Of a stretch of 64,000 bases of DNA, positions 1 through 9,018 are shown piece after piece (position 1 is the first letter of the stretch; each line of letters opens with the position of its first letter). The position numbers and the translations under genes were made by a program. Source of the DNA: SOJA01 sp964598485 (GTDB taxonomy: Archaea > Thermoproteota > Bathyarchaeia > Bathyarchaeales > Bathycorpusculaceae); assembly GCA_964598485.1 (NCBI GenBank), contig CAZRCD010000003.1, positions 62,001 to 126,000 on the forward strand, in the 5' to 3' direction. Under the pieces are notes generated by a model that saw nothing but the letters and a program-made list of their open reading frames with translations, did no database searches and was not told the DNA's origin.

Positions 1-849
1 TATTGCTTCTTTTCCAGCAAAGTATCCAGAAGTTAATTCCCTGATGTCATCCCATACGTCAGTAAGATAAACTCCGTTCTTCCTCTCATACTTGTGCTCC
101 GGAAGCGGGGGCAAGTCTATGCGCAGCTTGTTAAAGACTCGCGGTTTATCTCCTTTAATGGCATAAGCAATGATTTGGTATTGCTTAGAAAATCTGGAGG
201 AACATGGGACAGCAGATGTTTTCTTCTTCCAAATAATAAGATTTTGAAAACTCCAACGAGTATCTCTGAGCACCTTCAATACTTGCTCAGTATTCTTTTC
301 TCTCTGCATGAAATAAATTGCTCCACCGTCCGTTGTAATGTCATACACTTTGTGTAAAATCTGCTTTAGCCAATTCCAGTATTTCCAAGCGGGCTGATTA
401 TCATCAAAGAATCTATAATCTTTTCCTTGCCTGTAAGGTGGATCAAGAAAAGTAAGGTGGACATCACTAACAGATCCATCGTCAAGGTATCTAAGACAGT
501 CTCCTTGAAGCACTTTATAATATACATTTGATTCACTGTCTGGCTCACGGCTAACTGACATGACCTTCTTTTCTTTCATCAGACGAATAAAATCCTTTCG
601 TTCAGTCTCACTCGGTACAACTTGATACCCATTCTCAGTTTTGCTGATCTCTACTCTGGTACCGACAGAGAATCTACCTTTCAAATACGACGACCAAAGC
701 CTTCCATAATTATCAATTCTAGCAGGTTCACCATTCAACTTAGTAAAACAAGGTAAACGAATATCTCCGATCAAATCAAATCTACTTCTGGTCGGAACAC
801 TGATAAATCCTCGGAGAACCTCCATCTTACCCAAAATCTTACTTACCAT
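1..849 (-). CDS. Site-specific DNA methyltransferase (N6-adenine/N4-cytosine class), 3' end beyond window
   Basis: This frame is open from the start to the left edge of the window and so is incomplete at its C-terminus. About 110 residues in, the translation has the catalytic motif IV in the context TFLDPPYRQGKDY, which marks amino-methyltransferases modifying adenine N6 or cytosine N4. It is followed by IYFMQRE and NLIIWKK, and near the edge by LTDVWDDIRELTSGYFAGKE, the segment that in this family precedes the SAM-binding loop. The SAM motif itself lies outside the window. Two in-frame ATGs are possible, at 855 and 849. The Shine-Dalgarno GAGGAGG abuts the first and sits 6 nt before the second, so 849 is preferred. 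No restriction endonuclease is visible here; one could lie to the left, or the enzyme may be solitary. Confidence 0.88.
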   Translation of the reverse strand, partial: MVSKILGKMEVLRGFISVPTRSRFDLIGDIRLPCFTKLNGEPARIDNYGRLWSSYLKGRFSVGTRVEISKTENGYQVVPSETERKDFIRLMKEKKVMSVSREPDSESNVYYKVLQGDCLRYLDDGSVSDVHLTFLDPPYRQGKDYRFFDDNQPAWKYWNWLKQILHKVYDITTDGGAIYFMQREKNTEQVLKVLRDTRWSFQNLIIWKKKTSAVPCSSRFSKQYQIIAYAIKGDKPRVFNKLRIDLPPLPEHKYERKNGVYLTDVWDDIRELTSGYFAGKEAI

Positions 850-949
850 TCGCATCCTCCTCATCAGAACAATGAAATTGTCTAACAAGCCTCAATTTGC
901 CCATACTAACTATATCTCGACCACACTTAAATTTGCATCTTAACCAAAA

Positions 950-3001
950 TCAACCCTCTAGAATTCTGCCCTTGCTATACGGGATGAACTCTCTAATCTC
1001 CTCAACAGAAACTTTCAAAACCTTTTCCCGCTGTTCTTTAGGTATTTTTCCAGCTAAAGCAGCTAGAACGTGCTTGAACACTTCTTTACCTTTCAAGTCT
1101 CCAGGCACAACAACCACATAAGCATTCGTCTTAGCTTCAACCGACTGAACAGGTCCACCTACAAACTCAATTTCCCCATTATCCTCAAAAACCACGCCAA
1201 CAGCTGTCTCAAGTGGAGTCCCACGCATCCAATTCCGTTTTCCACGAACAACAAAGCCTCCACGAGACACATACTCGCCAGAAGACCCTCCCTTGCTCAG
1301 CTGATCTGGCATAACCCAATAAACATCCACACTCGCGAAGCCTTCACGCCAACCTCTGGAAAAAGCAGCAGCAAACTCACCAGCTTCACGCAAAACCTGC
1401 TGACTAGGCTCTTTACCCTCAGTCTTAACGACAACGAAGGGTGCACCAACAACATCAGCATGAAAAACCACATCGTCATCCTCAGTGTACTTCTTAACCA
1501 AAACCTCATTACTGACAGCGTCCTTACCAGCCACAACCAAAAACCCGTCAGAAGAAACAAACCACCTAAACTTCTCAAACCATTCTTTGCGCTTAATCTT
1601 ACGCTCAACAATCTCCTCAACCGCTTCGGCTGGCTTAATCTTCCCTAACTCTTCAGCCTGCCCAATCTTTGCTTCAACTTCGTCTAACTTCTTACGCGTT
1701 TCTTCCAAAGCAGCCCGTGCACCTTTCATCTTCCGCTTGGCGCGCTTACTCTGCTCATAAAACCTTGCAGCATTTTCAAACAAACTCTTTCGCAAACTCA
1801 AACCAAAACACAAATCGTCGACGCAAACATTAACCACCAAACGCTTGTCATCAAAAGACTCAAACACACCAGACATCAAACCAGCCTCCTTCTCAGCCAA
1901 AACCCCAGAAACAACCTCACCCCACTCCATTCCACTCGTCTTACCAGCCAAAAACATGTTCAATAACGCTTGAAGTTCACCGCTATGCGCGTAAATCACG
2001 TCGCCAATACGCCTATTTTTCTCTGATGTAGCTTCAGCCTCAATCAAAACCTTCTCTTGACCAGCAAAAATCCTCTTGAGCCTTGCTTCCTCATTCCTTA
2101 ACTCCTCAACATCCCCCGCAGCCGCAACCAACGCTCTCTGGATTGCACCGACCCTAACATAAAACTCATCCAAAGCCTCATTAAAACTGCCATAGGACTG
2201 ATGCCCAAAACCAGCATAACGCTTAAGCCTAAAAGGGACAACATCAACAAAACTGCCAGTCTCATCCAAGACAACACAGGGCTCCAACTTCCCACCAGTA
2301 ACTTGAGCGAGCATATCATGCAAATTCTCAAAAACGGCATCAACCACTGCATCAGCTGAAGCATTGGAAGGCGTTTTCTTGTCAACACCAGCCTTCAACA
2401 AAACCTCCTCAGCATAAAAACCACCAACACCCAAAAACCTTGCAATAGCCCTAACAACCTCAACATCACCAACATTTCGCAACTCTTGCAACAACTCTTC
2501 TTTGCTAACTTTTGACGGATTTTTCCCACTGGGAGGCGGAAAATGAAAAACCTCACCGCGAATAATGTTCCGATCTCGCATACGCTTATAGCTTAAAGCT
2601 TGCAAAATCTTGCCATTCTCACCAACCAAAATGATGTTACCGTCTCCGAAAAGCTCCAAAAAAAGCCGCATAACACCAGCCTTGGTCTTAAAAGTAAAAA
2701 CGACAACACGTTCAAACTCATACTGCTCAACACCAGTCAACCAACCGTTACGCAAATATTTTCTCAAAGCCATGCAGAAGGAAGGAGGAACCTTGGTCTT
2801 CTTCACCGTGTAAGAGGTTAAATGTAAACGCCTACCGGCATCCAAAATCAACCAAAAAACAGGCTTATCAGCCTTACGAAGCTTAAAGAGTAAAGTCTTG
2901 CTGCTTAGCTGGTAAACGTTGGTGACACGAGAATCCAAAATAGCCTCGCTTAGCTCGCGAACAACAGCATTAACATCAAAACTCGTAAATTGCTTCTTCA
3001 T
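950..3001 (-). CDS. NFACT family protein (Rqc2/FbpA-like ribosome quality control factor)
   Basis: About 683 residues, the usual size for archaeal NFACT proteins. The N-terminus (MKKQFTSFDVNAVVREL) is the start of the NFACT-N domain. A charged coiled coil occupies roughly residues 290-480, and a C-terminal NFACT-R (DUF814) domain follows with RKEWFEKFRWFVSSDGFLV, GKDAVSNEVLVKKY and VVFHADVVGAPFVVV. Family members bind the large ribosomal subunit with stalled nascent chain-tRNA; bacterial and eukaryotic relatives add C-terminal tails. A longer frame can begin at a TTG at 3037, but ATG 3001 follows GGTGAG at good spacing and gives the conserved N-terminus. A TATA-like box lies about 40 nt upstream. 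Confidence 0.93.
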   Translation of the reverse strand: MKKQFTSFDVNAVVRELSEAILDSRVTNVYQLSSKTLLFKLRKADKPVFWLILDAGRRLHLTSYTVKKTKVPPSFCMALRKYLRNGWLTGVEQYEFERVVVFTFKTKAGVMRLFLELFGDGNIILVGENGKILQALSYKRMRDRNIIRGEVFHFPPPSGKNPSKVSKEELLQELRNVGDVEVVRAIARFLGVGGFYAEEVLLKAGVDKKTPSNASADAVVDAVFENLHDMLAQVTGGKLEPCVVLDETGSFVDVVPFRLKRYAGFGHQSYGSFNEALDEFYVRVGAIQRALVAAAGDVEELRNEEARLKRIFAGQEKVLIEAEATSEKNRRIGDVIYAHSGELQALLNMFLAGKTSGMEWGEVVSGVLAEKEAGLMSGVFESFDDKRLVVNVCVDDLCFGLSLRKSLFENAARFYEQSKRAKRKMKGARAALEETRKKLDEVEAKIGQAEELGKIKPAEAVEEIVERKIKRKEWFEKFRWFVSSDGFLVVAGKDAVSNEVLVKKYTEDDDVVFHADVVGAPFVVVKTEGKEPSQQVLREAGEFAAAFSRGWREGFASVDVYWVMPDQLSKGGSSGEYVSRGGFVVRGKRNWMRGTPLETAVGVVFEDNGEIEFVGGPVQSVEAKTNAYVVVVPGDLKGKEVFKHVLAALAGKIPKEQREKVLKVSVEEIREFIPYSKGRILEG

Positions 3002-3036
3002 TAACTCACCCGCTTTCCAAGAAACTATAACCACCA

Positions 3037-3077
3037 AAACTATAAATAGGCAGCTTTAAATCTGAAGCTAAAATATT
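3037..3077. promoter_or_regulatory. Divergent promoter region between the NFACT gene and a small membrane protein
   Basis: Read leftwards, TATTTATAG (3040-3048) is a good archaeal TATA box about 40 nt before the NFACT start at 3001. Read rightwards, an AAAATATTA stretch (about 3069-3077) lies about 25 nt before the ATG at 3099, consistent with a nearly leaderless transcript because no Shine-Dalgarno is present there. Assigned by consensus and spacing only. Confidence 0.5.
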
Positions 3078-3098
3078 AATTGCAAAGGCTGAAACACC

Positions 3099-3407
3099 AT
3101 GAAAACCCTAGAAATCATGTACTGGCTAAGACTCGCCTTAGGCATAACAGCAGCCCTCATATGCACAGGCTACGGCCTAACAACAAACACAATAGTCAAG
3201 GAAAATCCCACCTACACCACTTTACTCAACGGCGCGTCCATAGCACTAGTCATTTATTTAATATCCTATTACATCATAAAATCCAAATTCTCACTCAAAG
3301 TAGAAAAACCGCAGAAACTCGTATTCACAGGAATGGGCATCTACTTCATCTCATGGATAGCCTTTTGGACCCTACTATACACAATAATCGCTACTACCAT
3401 AGCTTAA
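3099..3407 (+). CDS. Small membrane protein with three predicted transmembrane segments
   Basis: 102 residues. Hydrophobic segments lie at about 8-28 (LRLALGITAALICTGYGL), 43-61 (GASIALVIYLISYYIIKS) and 76-98 (GMGIYFISWIAFWTLLYTII), separated by short polar loops. No catalytic or binding motif is visible and I do not recognise the family. The gene is divergent from the NFACT gene, lacks a Shine-Dalgarno and probably starts close to its transcription start. It converges on the helical-protein gene at 3409-3858 with almost no gap. Confidence 0.65.
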   Translation: MKTLEIMYWLRLALGITAALICTGYGLTTNTIVKENPTYTTLLNGASIALVIYLISYYIIKSKFSLKVEKPQKLVFTGMGIYFISWIAFWTLLYTIIATTIA

Positions 3408-3408
3408 G

Positions 3409-3858
3409 CTAAGCCTTCACTCTCAAAAAACTCTCTATTTTCGCTTGACTTTTGTCCTTCTCAAAAGGTTTAGGTTTCGCCTTCTCAGATATCTCACTTT
3501 TCGCTTCAGAATTATTCACAGCTAATTTGCTGAGGACACGCATAAAGTTAGCCCAAGCAGAAAAAAATCCACGGTCAAAATCCCCGTCAAGCTTGCTTTT
3601 CACATGCCCCTGAAACTCTTTTCTATAATTCCGCAAAGCATTCTTATCATCTAAATCCGGCTTTGACAAAAACGCATAATCATCGTTGTTTGATTTGCGC
3701 GCAATTAACATTCCAGACAAAGCCCTAAAATAGCCTCTGTTCCACTCGGTCTTGTGCATCTTCTGCTTGATTCTCTCAAGTTCACGCTCTGCCTCAGCAA
3801 ACCGCCGATTAACCAGAAGTTGAAAGAACCTTGTAACCAAAGCAGACGAGATGGGCAT
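3409..3858 (-). CDS. Conserved-looking helical protein of unknown function, co-transcribed with radA
   Basis: 149 residues, highly charged and predicted largely helical. The N-terminal region has the pattern RRFAEAERELERIKQKMHKT and the middle carries RGYFRALSGMLIARKS and FDRGFFSAWANFMRVLSKL. The C-terminal 25 residues are lysine- and glutamate-rich and probably disordered. There is no signal peptide, membrane segment or known enzymatic motif. The start lies 2 nt after the radA stop, so translation is probably coupled and an accessory role beside RadA is possible; that link rests on position only. Confidence 0.7.
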   Translation of the reverse strand: MPISSALVTRFFQLLVNRRFAEAERELERIKQKMHKTEWNRGYFRALSGMLIARKSNNDDYAFLSKPDLDDKNALRNYRKEFQGHVKSKLDGDFDRGFFSAWANFMRVLSKLAVNNSEAKSEISEKAKPKPFEKDKSQAKIESFLRVKA

Positions 3859-3860
3859 AT

Positions 3861-4865
3861 TTAACGCCTACGGGGTTTCACTTTTTCGTCTTCAGAAACA
3901 TCTTCTATGCCGCCTTCAGTTACTTTAAATATTTCCTCTCCCTCAGGCAAATAGGAACAGGCAACCAAGCGGGCAATCCGCACGGGACCACGAGAAGCCT
4001 TCCTCAAAGAAATTCGCGTATTACTCGTGTGGGCAACAATGTTGCCGCCGATTGGATGAACAGCATTTCCGAAGAACACGTCAGGTTTAGCCATAACCTG
4101 ATTTGTCACAACAGCCACGGTATTGAAAGCCCTAGCCAAACGAATAAGCTTATGCATGTGCTTGTTCAACCTCTGCTGCCTACGAGCCAACATTTCACGC
4201 CCAAGGTACTCACTTCTAAAGTGCGAAGTCAAAGAATCAACAATAATCAACCTAACATTATTCTTCTTAACGATCTCATCAGCATTATCAAGAAGAAACA
4301 TCTGATGATCAGAAGTGTAAGCCTCAGCGTAAATAATATTCTTAGCCACTTCCTCAGGATCAAGCCCCAAATGCCTAGACATCTGAACAATACGCTCAGT
4401 TCTAAAAGTGTTCTCAGTGTCAACGTACAAGACTGCACCATTAAGCCCGCCCCGTTCAGGAGGCAATTGCACATTTACACACAACTGATGGCAAACCTGA
4501 CTTTTACCACTGCCATACGCACCATAAAACTCAGTTATGGTCTGAGTCTCCAAACCCCCACCAAGAAGCCCATCCAAGGCTTTGCTGCCAGTAGTCAAAC
4601 GCAAAACGTTCTGACGCATTTTAAGAAGCTCGTCAGCTCGGACAAAAGAAACACTAATTGTAGAACGGGCAACACCAATAATTGCTAAAGCCTTTTTTTC
4701 ACTGATACCAGCAGACTCCAATTCACGGGCAGCTGCCATAGCCAAAGACTCGACAGTATGAAAACCTAACTCCTTCAGCTTTTGGGCAGTGGCAGGACCA
4801 ATACCGGGAAGATCTTCCAAAAGCTCATATTTTTTTTCAGTTACAGCTTCCTCTTCTTCAGCCAT
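3861..4865 (-). CDS. radA: DNA repair and recombination protein RadA
   Basis: 334 residues, the normal length for archaeal RadA, the RecA/Rad51-family recombinase that forms filaments on single-stranded DNA and catalyses strand exchange. Residues about 14-65 form the N-terminal helix-hairpin-helix domain (DLPGIGPATAQKLKELGF). The linker holds the polymerisation motif FVRA (74-77). Walker A is GAYGSGKS (115-122) and Walker B is VRLIIVDSLTSHFRSE. The L2-loop region and NAVHPIGGNIVAHTSNTRIS at the C-terminal side match archaeal RadA. The start ATG follows a GGAG, with a CTTAAATA box about 45 nt upstream. It heads a two-gene unit with the small helical protein downstream. Confidence 0.98.
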   Translation of the reverse strand: MAEEEEAVTEKKYELLEDLPGIGPATAQKLKELGFHTVESLAMAAARELESAGISEKKALAIIGVARSTISVSFVRADELLKMRQNVLRLTTGSKALDGLLGGGLETQTITEFYGAYGSGKSQVCHQLCVNVQLPPERGGLNGAVLYVDTENTFRTERIVQMSRHLGLDPEEVAKNIIYAEAYTSDHQMFLLDNADEIVKKNNVRLIIVDSLTSHFRSEYLGREMLARRQQRLNKHMHKLIRLARAFNTVAVVTNQVMAKPDVFFGNAVHPIGGNIVAHTSNTRISLRKASRGPVRIARLVACSYLPEGEEIFKVTEGGIEDVSEDEKVKPRRR

Positions 4866-4907
4866 CTCCTTTTCCTCAACATTCCATAAACAGTTTGAGT
4901 TAAGCAG

Positions 4908-4916
4908 TATTTAAGT
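4908..4916 (-). promoter_or_regulatory. TATA box for radA
   Basis: Read on the minus strand this is ACTTAAATA, a frequent TATA form in this window, lying 43-51 nt before the radA start. The remaining sequence up to the neighbouring peptidase gene (about 4917-5093) contains no ORF or obvious structure. Confidence 0.5.
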
Positions 4917-5093
4917 TACACGAACAACAACAGCGTCCATTCTCCGGAGAGATAGGTTAAAGTGAACTTTTCTCGATCTTTGGCATGTTGCCAACTTATA
5001 TCAGCTACAAGAGTTCTTAATGGAACAAAGCGCGCGTTTTCCATCAGCGCCAAACAATTATTGATGACTCCTTTCTAGCAAACCAGCTGAAGG

Positions 5094-6950
5094 CTATTCT
5101 AATGCCTTAACAAAGAAGTCTGCGATCTTTTTGAAGAGGATTTTCTGATTTTTAGTTTTCAATATTCCATGCCCTTCGTCTCTGAAAACTAACAGTTCAT
5201 ATTTAATTCCCGTTCCATCCAGCCTTTTTCTCACCTCTTCCATGTTTCTAGGTGTAACATTGGGGTCACGGGCTCCTTGAACAATCATAATCTTGCCTTT
5301 GATTTGTTGGACGAAGTTTATGGGTGACCTTTCATAGTATCGTTCAGGCACTTCTTTCGGGTTTCCTCCCATCATTTCTTCAGAATATGGGCGCAAATCA
5401 GGACGGGTTGTTTTGTAGTCTACCACTAAGTCTGTCATTCCACAAATGGGAACTGCGGCAGAAACTAATTCTGACGCTTTAGTAATGGCGTACCAACTTG
5501 AGTAGCCGCCGTAACTTGTTCCAGTCACCCCTATTTTTCCCTTCTCCACTATTCGCCGCTCTATCAGAGTTTTGATTCCTGACCATATGTCTTCTTGTTC
5601 GTCACTTCCCCAACCGTTAACTCTGATTAAATCCTCAAATTCCACGCCATAACCTGTTGATCCTCGATAATTCGGATCGAGAACGTTGAAACCTTTTGAA
5701 GTGTAGTATTCGATTTGAGCGTTTATGCTATCTTCAGAATGACCGGTGGGTCCGCCATGAACGTAAACGATTATTTTTTTACTGGCAGTCTTTGCATGAT
5801 ATAGCCACCCATGAATCATCAAACCATCCTTTGCTTTCCACGAGAAATCTTCTGCAGGAGTAAGATCTTCACGTTTAACGGTTGTTCGTTCCCAAACGTG
5901 GGTGAGAAAATGAAAATGAGATGGTACAACATTGTTAAGGTCGAACTTGATGATTTCATGTGGTTGAGTGGATGAATAATACAAGCCCACCCATTCTTCG
6001 TCAGTCACTGGACCTATTGGTACGAGTGAACCTTTAGTTTTATTTAGGAATTTTTCTTTCATGGTTGTTAAGTCAATTATGGAAGGTTTCACCGTTGCCT
6101 TCTGATACTCCAAAACTACCAAGTGACGACTATTGATGGGACTGTGTATTCGTTCGATGTTGCGGTCTGGGTTATCAATCAGCCACGTGATTTCCTCTGT
6201 TTTAATGTCGTAAATGCCTAGCGAATAATATTTTTGAGTTTTGCAGTTCTTTGTCTCCGTTATGAATCCGACACGTTGTCCATCAGGCAACCATAGTGCT
6301 TCAACCTTTGCTTTAGGTCCAAAATTGAGTATTTCTCGATCTTCTTCTCCTTCGATGTTTACTAGCCAATATTGTTCTCCTTTGGGGTGAAGTTCCTTTC
6401 GATTGTAGAGCACGTGAGTTCCTTGCTTGTTAAGCTGAGGGTAGAGCCATGTCGGTTTATCCGGTTTTGCTATAACTATCTCGTCTCTGTTTTCAAGGTC
6501 CTGTCTGTAAACCCATGTTGCTTCGATTTCCTTTTTCTTTTCTAGGTCATAATTGGCAGCATAAACAAGCCACTTCCTGTTTGGATGCAACGCTCCTCCC
6601 CGTAAAAAGAAAGGCGGGTCTTCTTCTGTTAAAGGAATCATTTCTTCTGGCTTATCTATTGCTACTTCGAATAATCGTACTCTTTCGTTTCTGTTTTTAT
6701 CCTCGCCCACAATAACTGACTTGGAGTCCGGAGCAAAATCTACAATGAAGGTTGCCTCTGGTGTTTCCGTTAAGGCAATGGGTCTTCTCGATCCGACGGT
6801 TGGGACGAGAAAGACATCGAGATTAGGATGAACATTTTTCCAAGTAAAAGCAACGTACCTTGAGTTCTTTGATATTTTATAATTGTATATCGCTGGAATG
6901 GTTAACAAAGCCTCTAGGAAATCGTTTTCTCTTATATCGTCCGCGACCAT
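5094..6950 (-). CDS. S9 family serine peptidase (prolyl oligopeptidase / acylaminoacyl peptidase type)
   Basis: 618 residues with no signal peptide, so probably cytoplasmic. Residues about 1-350 form an irregular beta-propeller of WD-like repeats (FAPDSKSVIVG, WLPDGQRVGF), which in this family filters substrates to short peptides. Residues about 370-618 form the alpha/beta-hydrolase domain: oxyanion-side VYVHGGPTGHSED, nucleophile elbow GTSYGGYSS (Ser near residue 480), acid GARDPNVTP (Asp near 561) and DEGHGI (His near 593). All three catalytic residues are present. A GGAGGAG lies 6 nt before the start, with a CTTAAATA promoter box about 45 nt upstream. The gene stands alone. Confidence 0.95.
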   Translation of the reverse strand: MVADDIRENDFLEALLTIPAIYNYKISKNSRYVAFTWKNVHPNLDVFLVPTVGSRRPIALTETPEATFIVDFAPDSKSVIVGEDKNRNERVRLFEVAIDKPEEMIPLTEEDPPFFLRGGALHPNRKWLVYAANYDLEKKKEIEATWVYRQDLENRDEIVIAKPDKPTWLYPQLNKQGTHVLYNRKELHPKGEQYWLVNIEGEEDREILNFGPKAKVEALWLPDGQRVGFITETKNCKTQKYYSLGIYDIKTEEITWLIDNPDRNIERIHSPINSRHLVVLEYQKATVKPSIIDLTTMKEKFLNKTKGSLVPIGPVTDEEWVGLYYSSTQPHEIIKFDLNNVVPSHFHFLTHVWERTTVKREDLTPAEDFSWKAKDGLMIHGWLYHAKTASKKIIVYVHGGPTGHSEDSINAQIEYYTSKGFNVLDPNYRGSTGYGVEFEDLIRVNGWGSDEQEDIWSGIKTLIERRIVEKGKIGVTGTSYGGYSSWYAITKASELVSAAVPICGMTDLVVDYKTTRPDLRPYSEEMMGGNPKEVPERYYERSPINFVQQIKGKIMIVQGARDPNVTPRNMEEVRKRLDGTGIKYELLVFRDEGHGILKTKNQKILFKKIADFFVKALE

Positions 6951-7138
6951 TTTTACTCCTCCTGCCGTTATACTTTGAACTGTGCTTTACTTGTCTTATT
7001 TAAGTTATTAATTTCCTATAACTCGCGGAGATCTCAAACTTGTCAAATTGAAACCAGAGATGCGGTGACATTTCAAGTAGAGGTTACGTAGAGAATTCAA
7101 GTCGCTAGCGATATATCAACTCTGTAACGCCGTAACTG

Positions 7139-7150
7139 TTAAATATATTA
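7139..7150 (+). promoter_or_regulatory. TATA box for the ABC exporter operon at 7.2-9.0 kb
   Basis: TTAAATATATTA lies about 30-40 nt upstream of the TTG start at 7179, giving a predicted transcript start within a few bases of that codon. Called by consensus and spacing. The rest of the 6951-7138 gap holds no recognised element. Confidence 0.45.
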
Positions 7151-7178
7151 GGGACTTCACGAAAAGTATGTTCAAAAC

Positions 7179-8129
7179 TTGGGGAATGCTTTGGCGTCTC
7201 AACCAGTCATAACGGTTTCAAGCCTAACCAAATATTATGGAGATTTCAAAGCCCTAGACTCTGTCTCCTTCGCAGTGGAAAAGGGCTGGGTGTACGGCTA
7301 TCTCGGCCCGAACGGAGCAGGAAAAACCACAACCATAAGAACCATGCTTGGTCTCCTGAAACCAGACCAAGGTGAAGTGCAAATAACTGGCATTAACCCA
7401 ACTGAAAACCCGGTTCAAGCACTTCAAAGCCTAGGATACGCCCCAGAACTGCCAACTATGCAAGCCTTCTTCACCGGAGAGCAGATGCTAGACTTCATGG
7501 GAAAGATGTTTGGGTTGGCTACACAGGTTAGGAAGGAGAAGATTAAACAACTCCTCGACCTCGTTGGCTTAGAAGAATGGGGAGACAAAAAAATTGGAAA
7601 GTATAGTAAAGGAATGGTTCAGAGGCTCTCCTTAGCCCTAGCCCTAGTCAACGATCCCATGGTTCTCATTATGGACGAACCTACGATCGGTATGGATCCA
7701 GAAGCAACAGCCCACTTCAGAAACTTGTTCACAACCCTCTCAAAACAAGGAAAAACCATCTTCATTTCATCCCACCTTCTAGACGAAGTTCAACGCATCT
7801 GTACCCACGTGGGAATGATCAACAGAGGCAGGATGGTCTTCGATGGTCCGATAACACAGGTGCTTGAGACCTTCACTCAACAATGGGTCATAGAAGCAGA
7901 ACTGAAAAAAGTAACAAAACCAATGATTTCAGCCCTCAAAAAACTAGACTACGTACAAGACGTGAAGTCGGAGGAAAACAAGCTAAGAATAGAGCTGAAG
8001 GAGAAAAAAGACCTAAGAGGAGAGATCTCCTCAGAAATCTTTAAGCACAATGGTGTGTTGCTCAGTTTAAACCTTCATCAAATAACGTTAGAAGACGCCT
8101 ATCTCCGCGCTCTAAAAGGAGGCCAATAA
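7179..8129 (+). CDS. ABC transporter ATP-binding protein (ABC-2 / DrrA type)
   Basis: 316 residues. The nucleotide-binding domain spans about 10-235 with Walker A GPNGAGKTTT, signature YSKGMVQRLSLALAL, Walker B VLIMDEPTIGMDP and H-loop FISSHLLDEV. The C-terminal 80 residues resemble the extension of exporters that pair with an ABC-2 membrane subunit. It powers the permease that begins 1 nt after its stop. The first possible start is TTG 7179; a second TTG at 7191 lies 5 nt after GGGGA and is also plausible. The substrate cannot be deduced. Confidence 0.93.
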   Translation: MGNALASQPVITVSSLTKYYGDFKALDSVSFAVEKGWVYGYLGPNGAGKTTTIRTMLGLLKPDQGEVQITGINPTENPVQALQSLGYAPELPTMQAFFTGEQMLDFMGKMFGLATQVRKEKIKQLLDLVGLEEWGDKKIGKYSKGMVQRLSLALALVNDPMVLIMDEPTIGMDPEATAHFRNLFTTLSKQGKTIFISSHLLDEVQRICTHVGMINRGRMVFDGPITQVLETFTQQWVIEAELKKVTKPMISALKKLDYVQDVKSEENKLRIELKEKKDLRGEISSEIFKHNGVLLSLNLHQITLEDAYLRALKGGQ

Positions 8130-8130
8130 C

Positions 8131-8991
8131 ATGAACGCCTTTCAAAGAATTGCGACCATCATAGGCTACGAGTGGAGGAGAGCCATAGCCAAAAAGAAAT
8201 TCCTTGTTTTGATGATTTTGGCTTTGGCGCTTCAAGTCGGACTGTTTGCTTTGTTTTACTACTTTTTCACTAATCCACCTTCAGGGTTTACCGTCATTGG
8301 GCCTTCCCTAGAAGAGGTTAAAGCTATGATGTGGCTTGTTGGCGTGCTAGGCACTCAGAGTCTATTCATTCCTCTTATAGCTATCGTGATTGCTGGAGGT
8401 TCCATGTCCGAAGAATACGAGCGAGGAACTGCTGACATACTATTATCGAAGCCCATTACAAAGATTGAGTATATGACAGGAAAGTTCTTGGGTGGCTTGT
8501 CACTTCTTGGTTTTGTGATAGCTCTAACCACGACTCTCGGGGCTACATTGGCCTATGGACTCTTCGGTCCTCAGGAGTCTATCCAATTTGCCCCAGTTAT
8601 CTATTTGGTTCTCCTTTACTCAAACATGCTCTTCTTTTCCATGGCGTTCATGTTCAGTGAAGTCTTCAGGAGAACCACCCTTTCCATACTAGCTGCCGTC
8701 GGCATACTTGTGGCCTCCTCATTTATTGGCGGTATTCTTTCCATGATGTACTTCATGACTCAAGAGCAGCTTTACCTAGAAGTTAGTAAGTGGCTTCCGA
8801 ACTGGAGCGTCTCAAACCTCCCTAGCTTCGTAGCCTCGGAACTCATCACCGCACCGCAGAGCCCCTTCGTATCTATGCCGGGCGGCGACATTCAACTAGC
8901 AGCCACCATCATAGCGGTTTACACAATCGCCTCTATCCTAATAGCCGCTCTTAAACTTGTGAGGTCAGATGTCACGAAAAGAACCAGCTAA
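8131..8991 (+). CDS. ABC-2 type transporter permease subunit
   Basis: 286 residues with about six membrane spans: 27-48, 68-90, 119-142, 154-172, 183-208 and a final one near 256-276. The motif SEEYERGTADILLSKPITK at about residues 93-112 is the amphipathic coupling segment typical of ABC-2 permeases. It follows the ATPase gene by 1 nt and forms a complete exporter with it. The gene ends 27 nt before the convergent end of a second ABC system on the other strand. Confidence 0.9.
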   Translation: MNAFQRIATIIGYEWRRAIAKKKFLVLMILALALQVGLFALFYYFFTNPPSGFTVIGPSLEEVKAMMWLVGVLGTQSLFIPLIAIVIAGGSMSEEYERGTADILLSKPITKIEYMTGKFLGGLSLLGFVIALTTTLGATLAYGLFGPQESIQFAPVIYLVLLYSNMLFFSMAFMFSEVFRRTTLSILAAVGILVASSFIGGILSMMYFMTQEQLYLEVSKWLPNWSVSNLPSFVASELITAPQSPFVSMPGGDIQLAATIIAVYTIASILIAALKLVRSDVTKRTS

Positions 8992-9018
8992 TGATTCAAA
9001 ATTGTTCAATTGGTATGT

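Noticed and set aside
1070..1648. 192-codon plus-strand ORF opposite the NFACT gene
   Set aside because: It is a shadow of the strongly supported NFACT frame.
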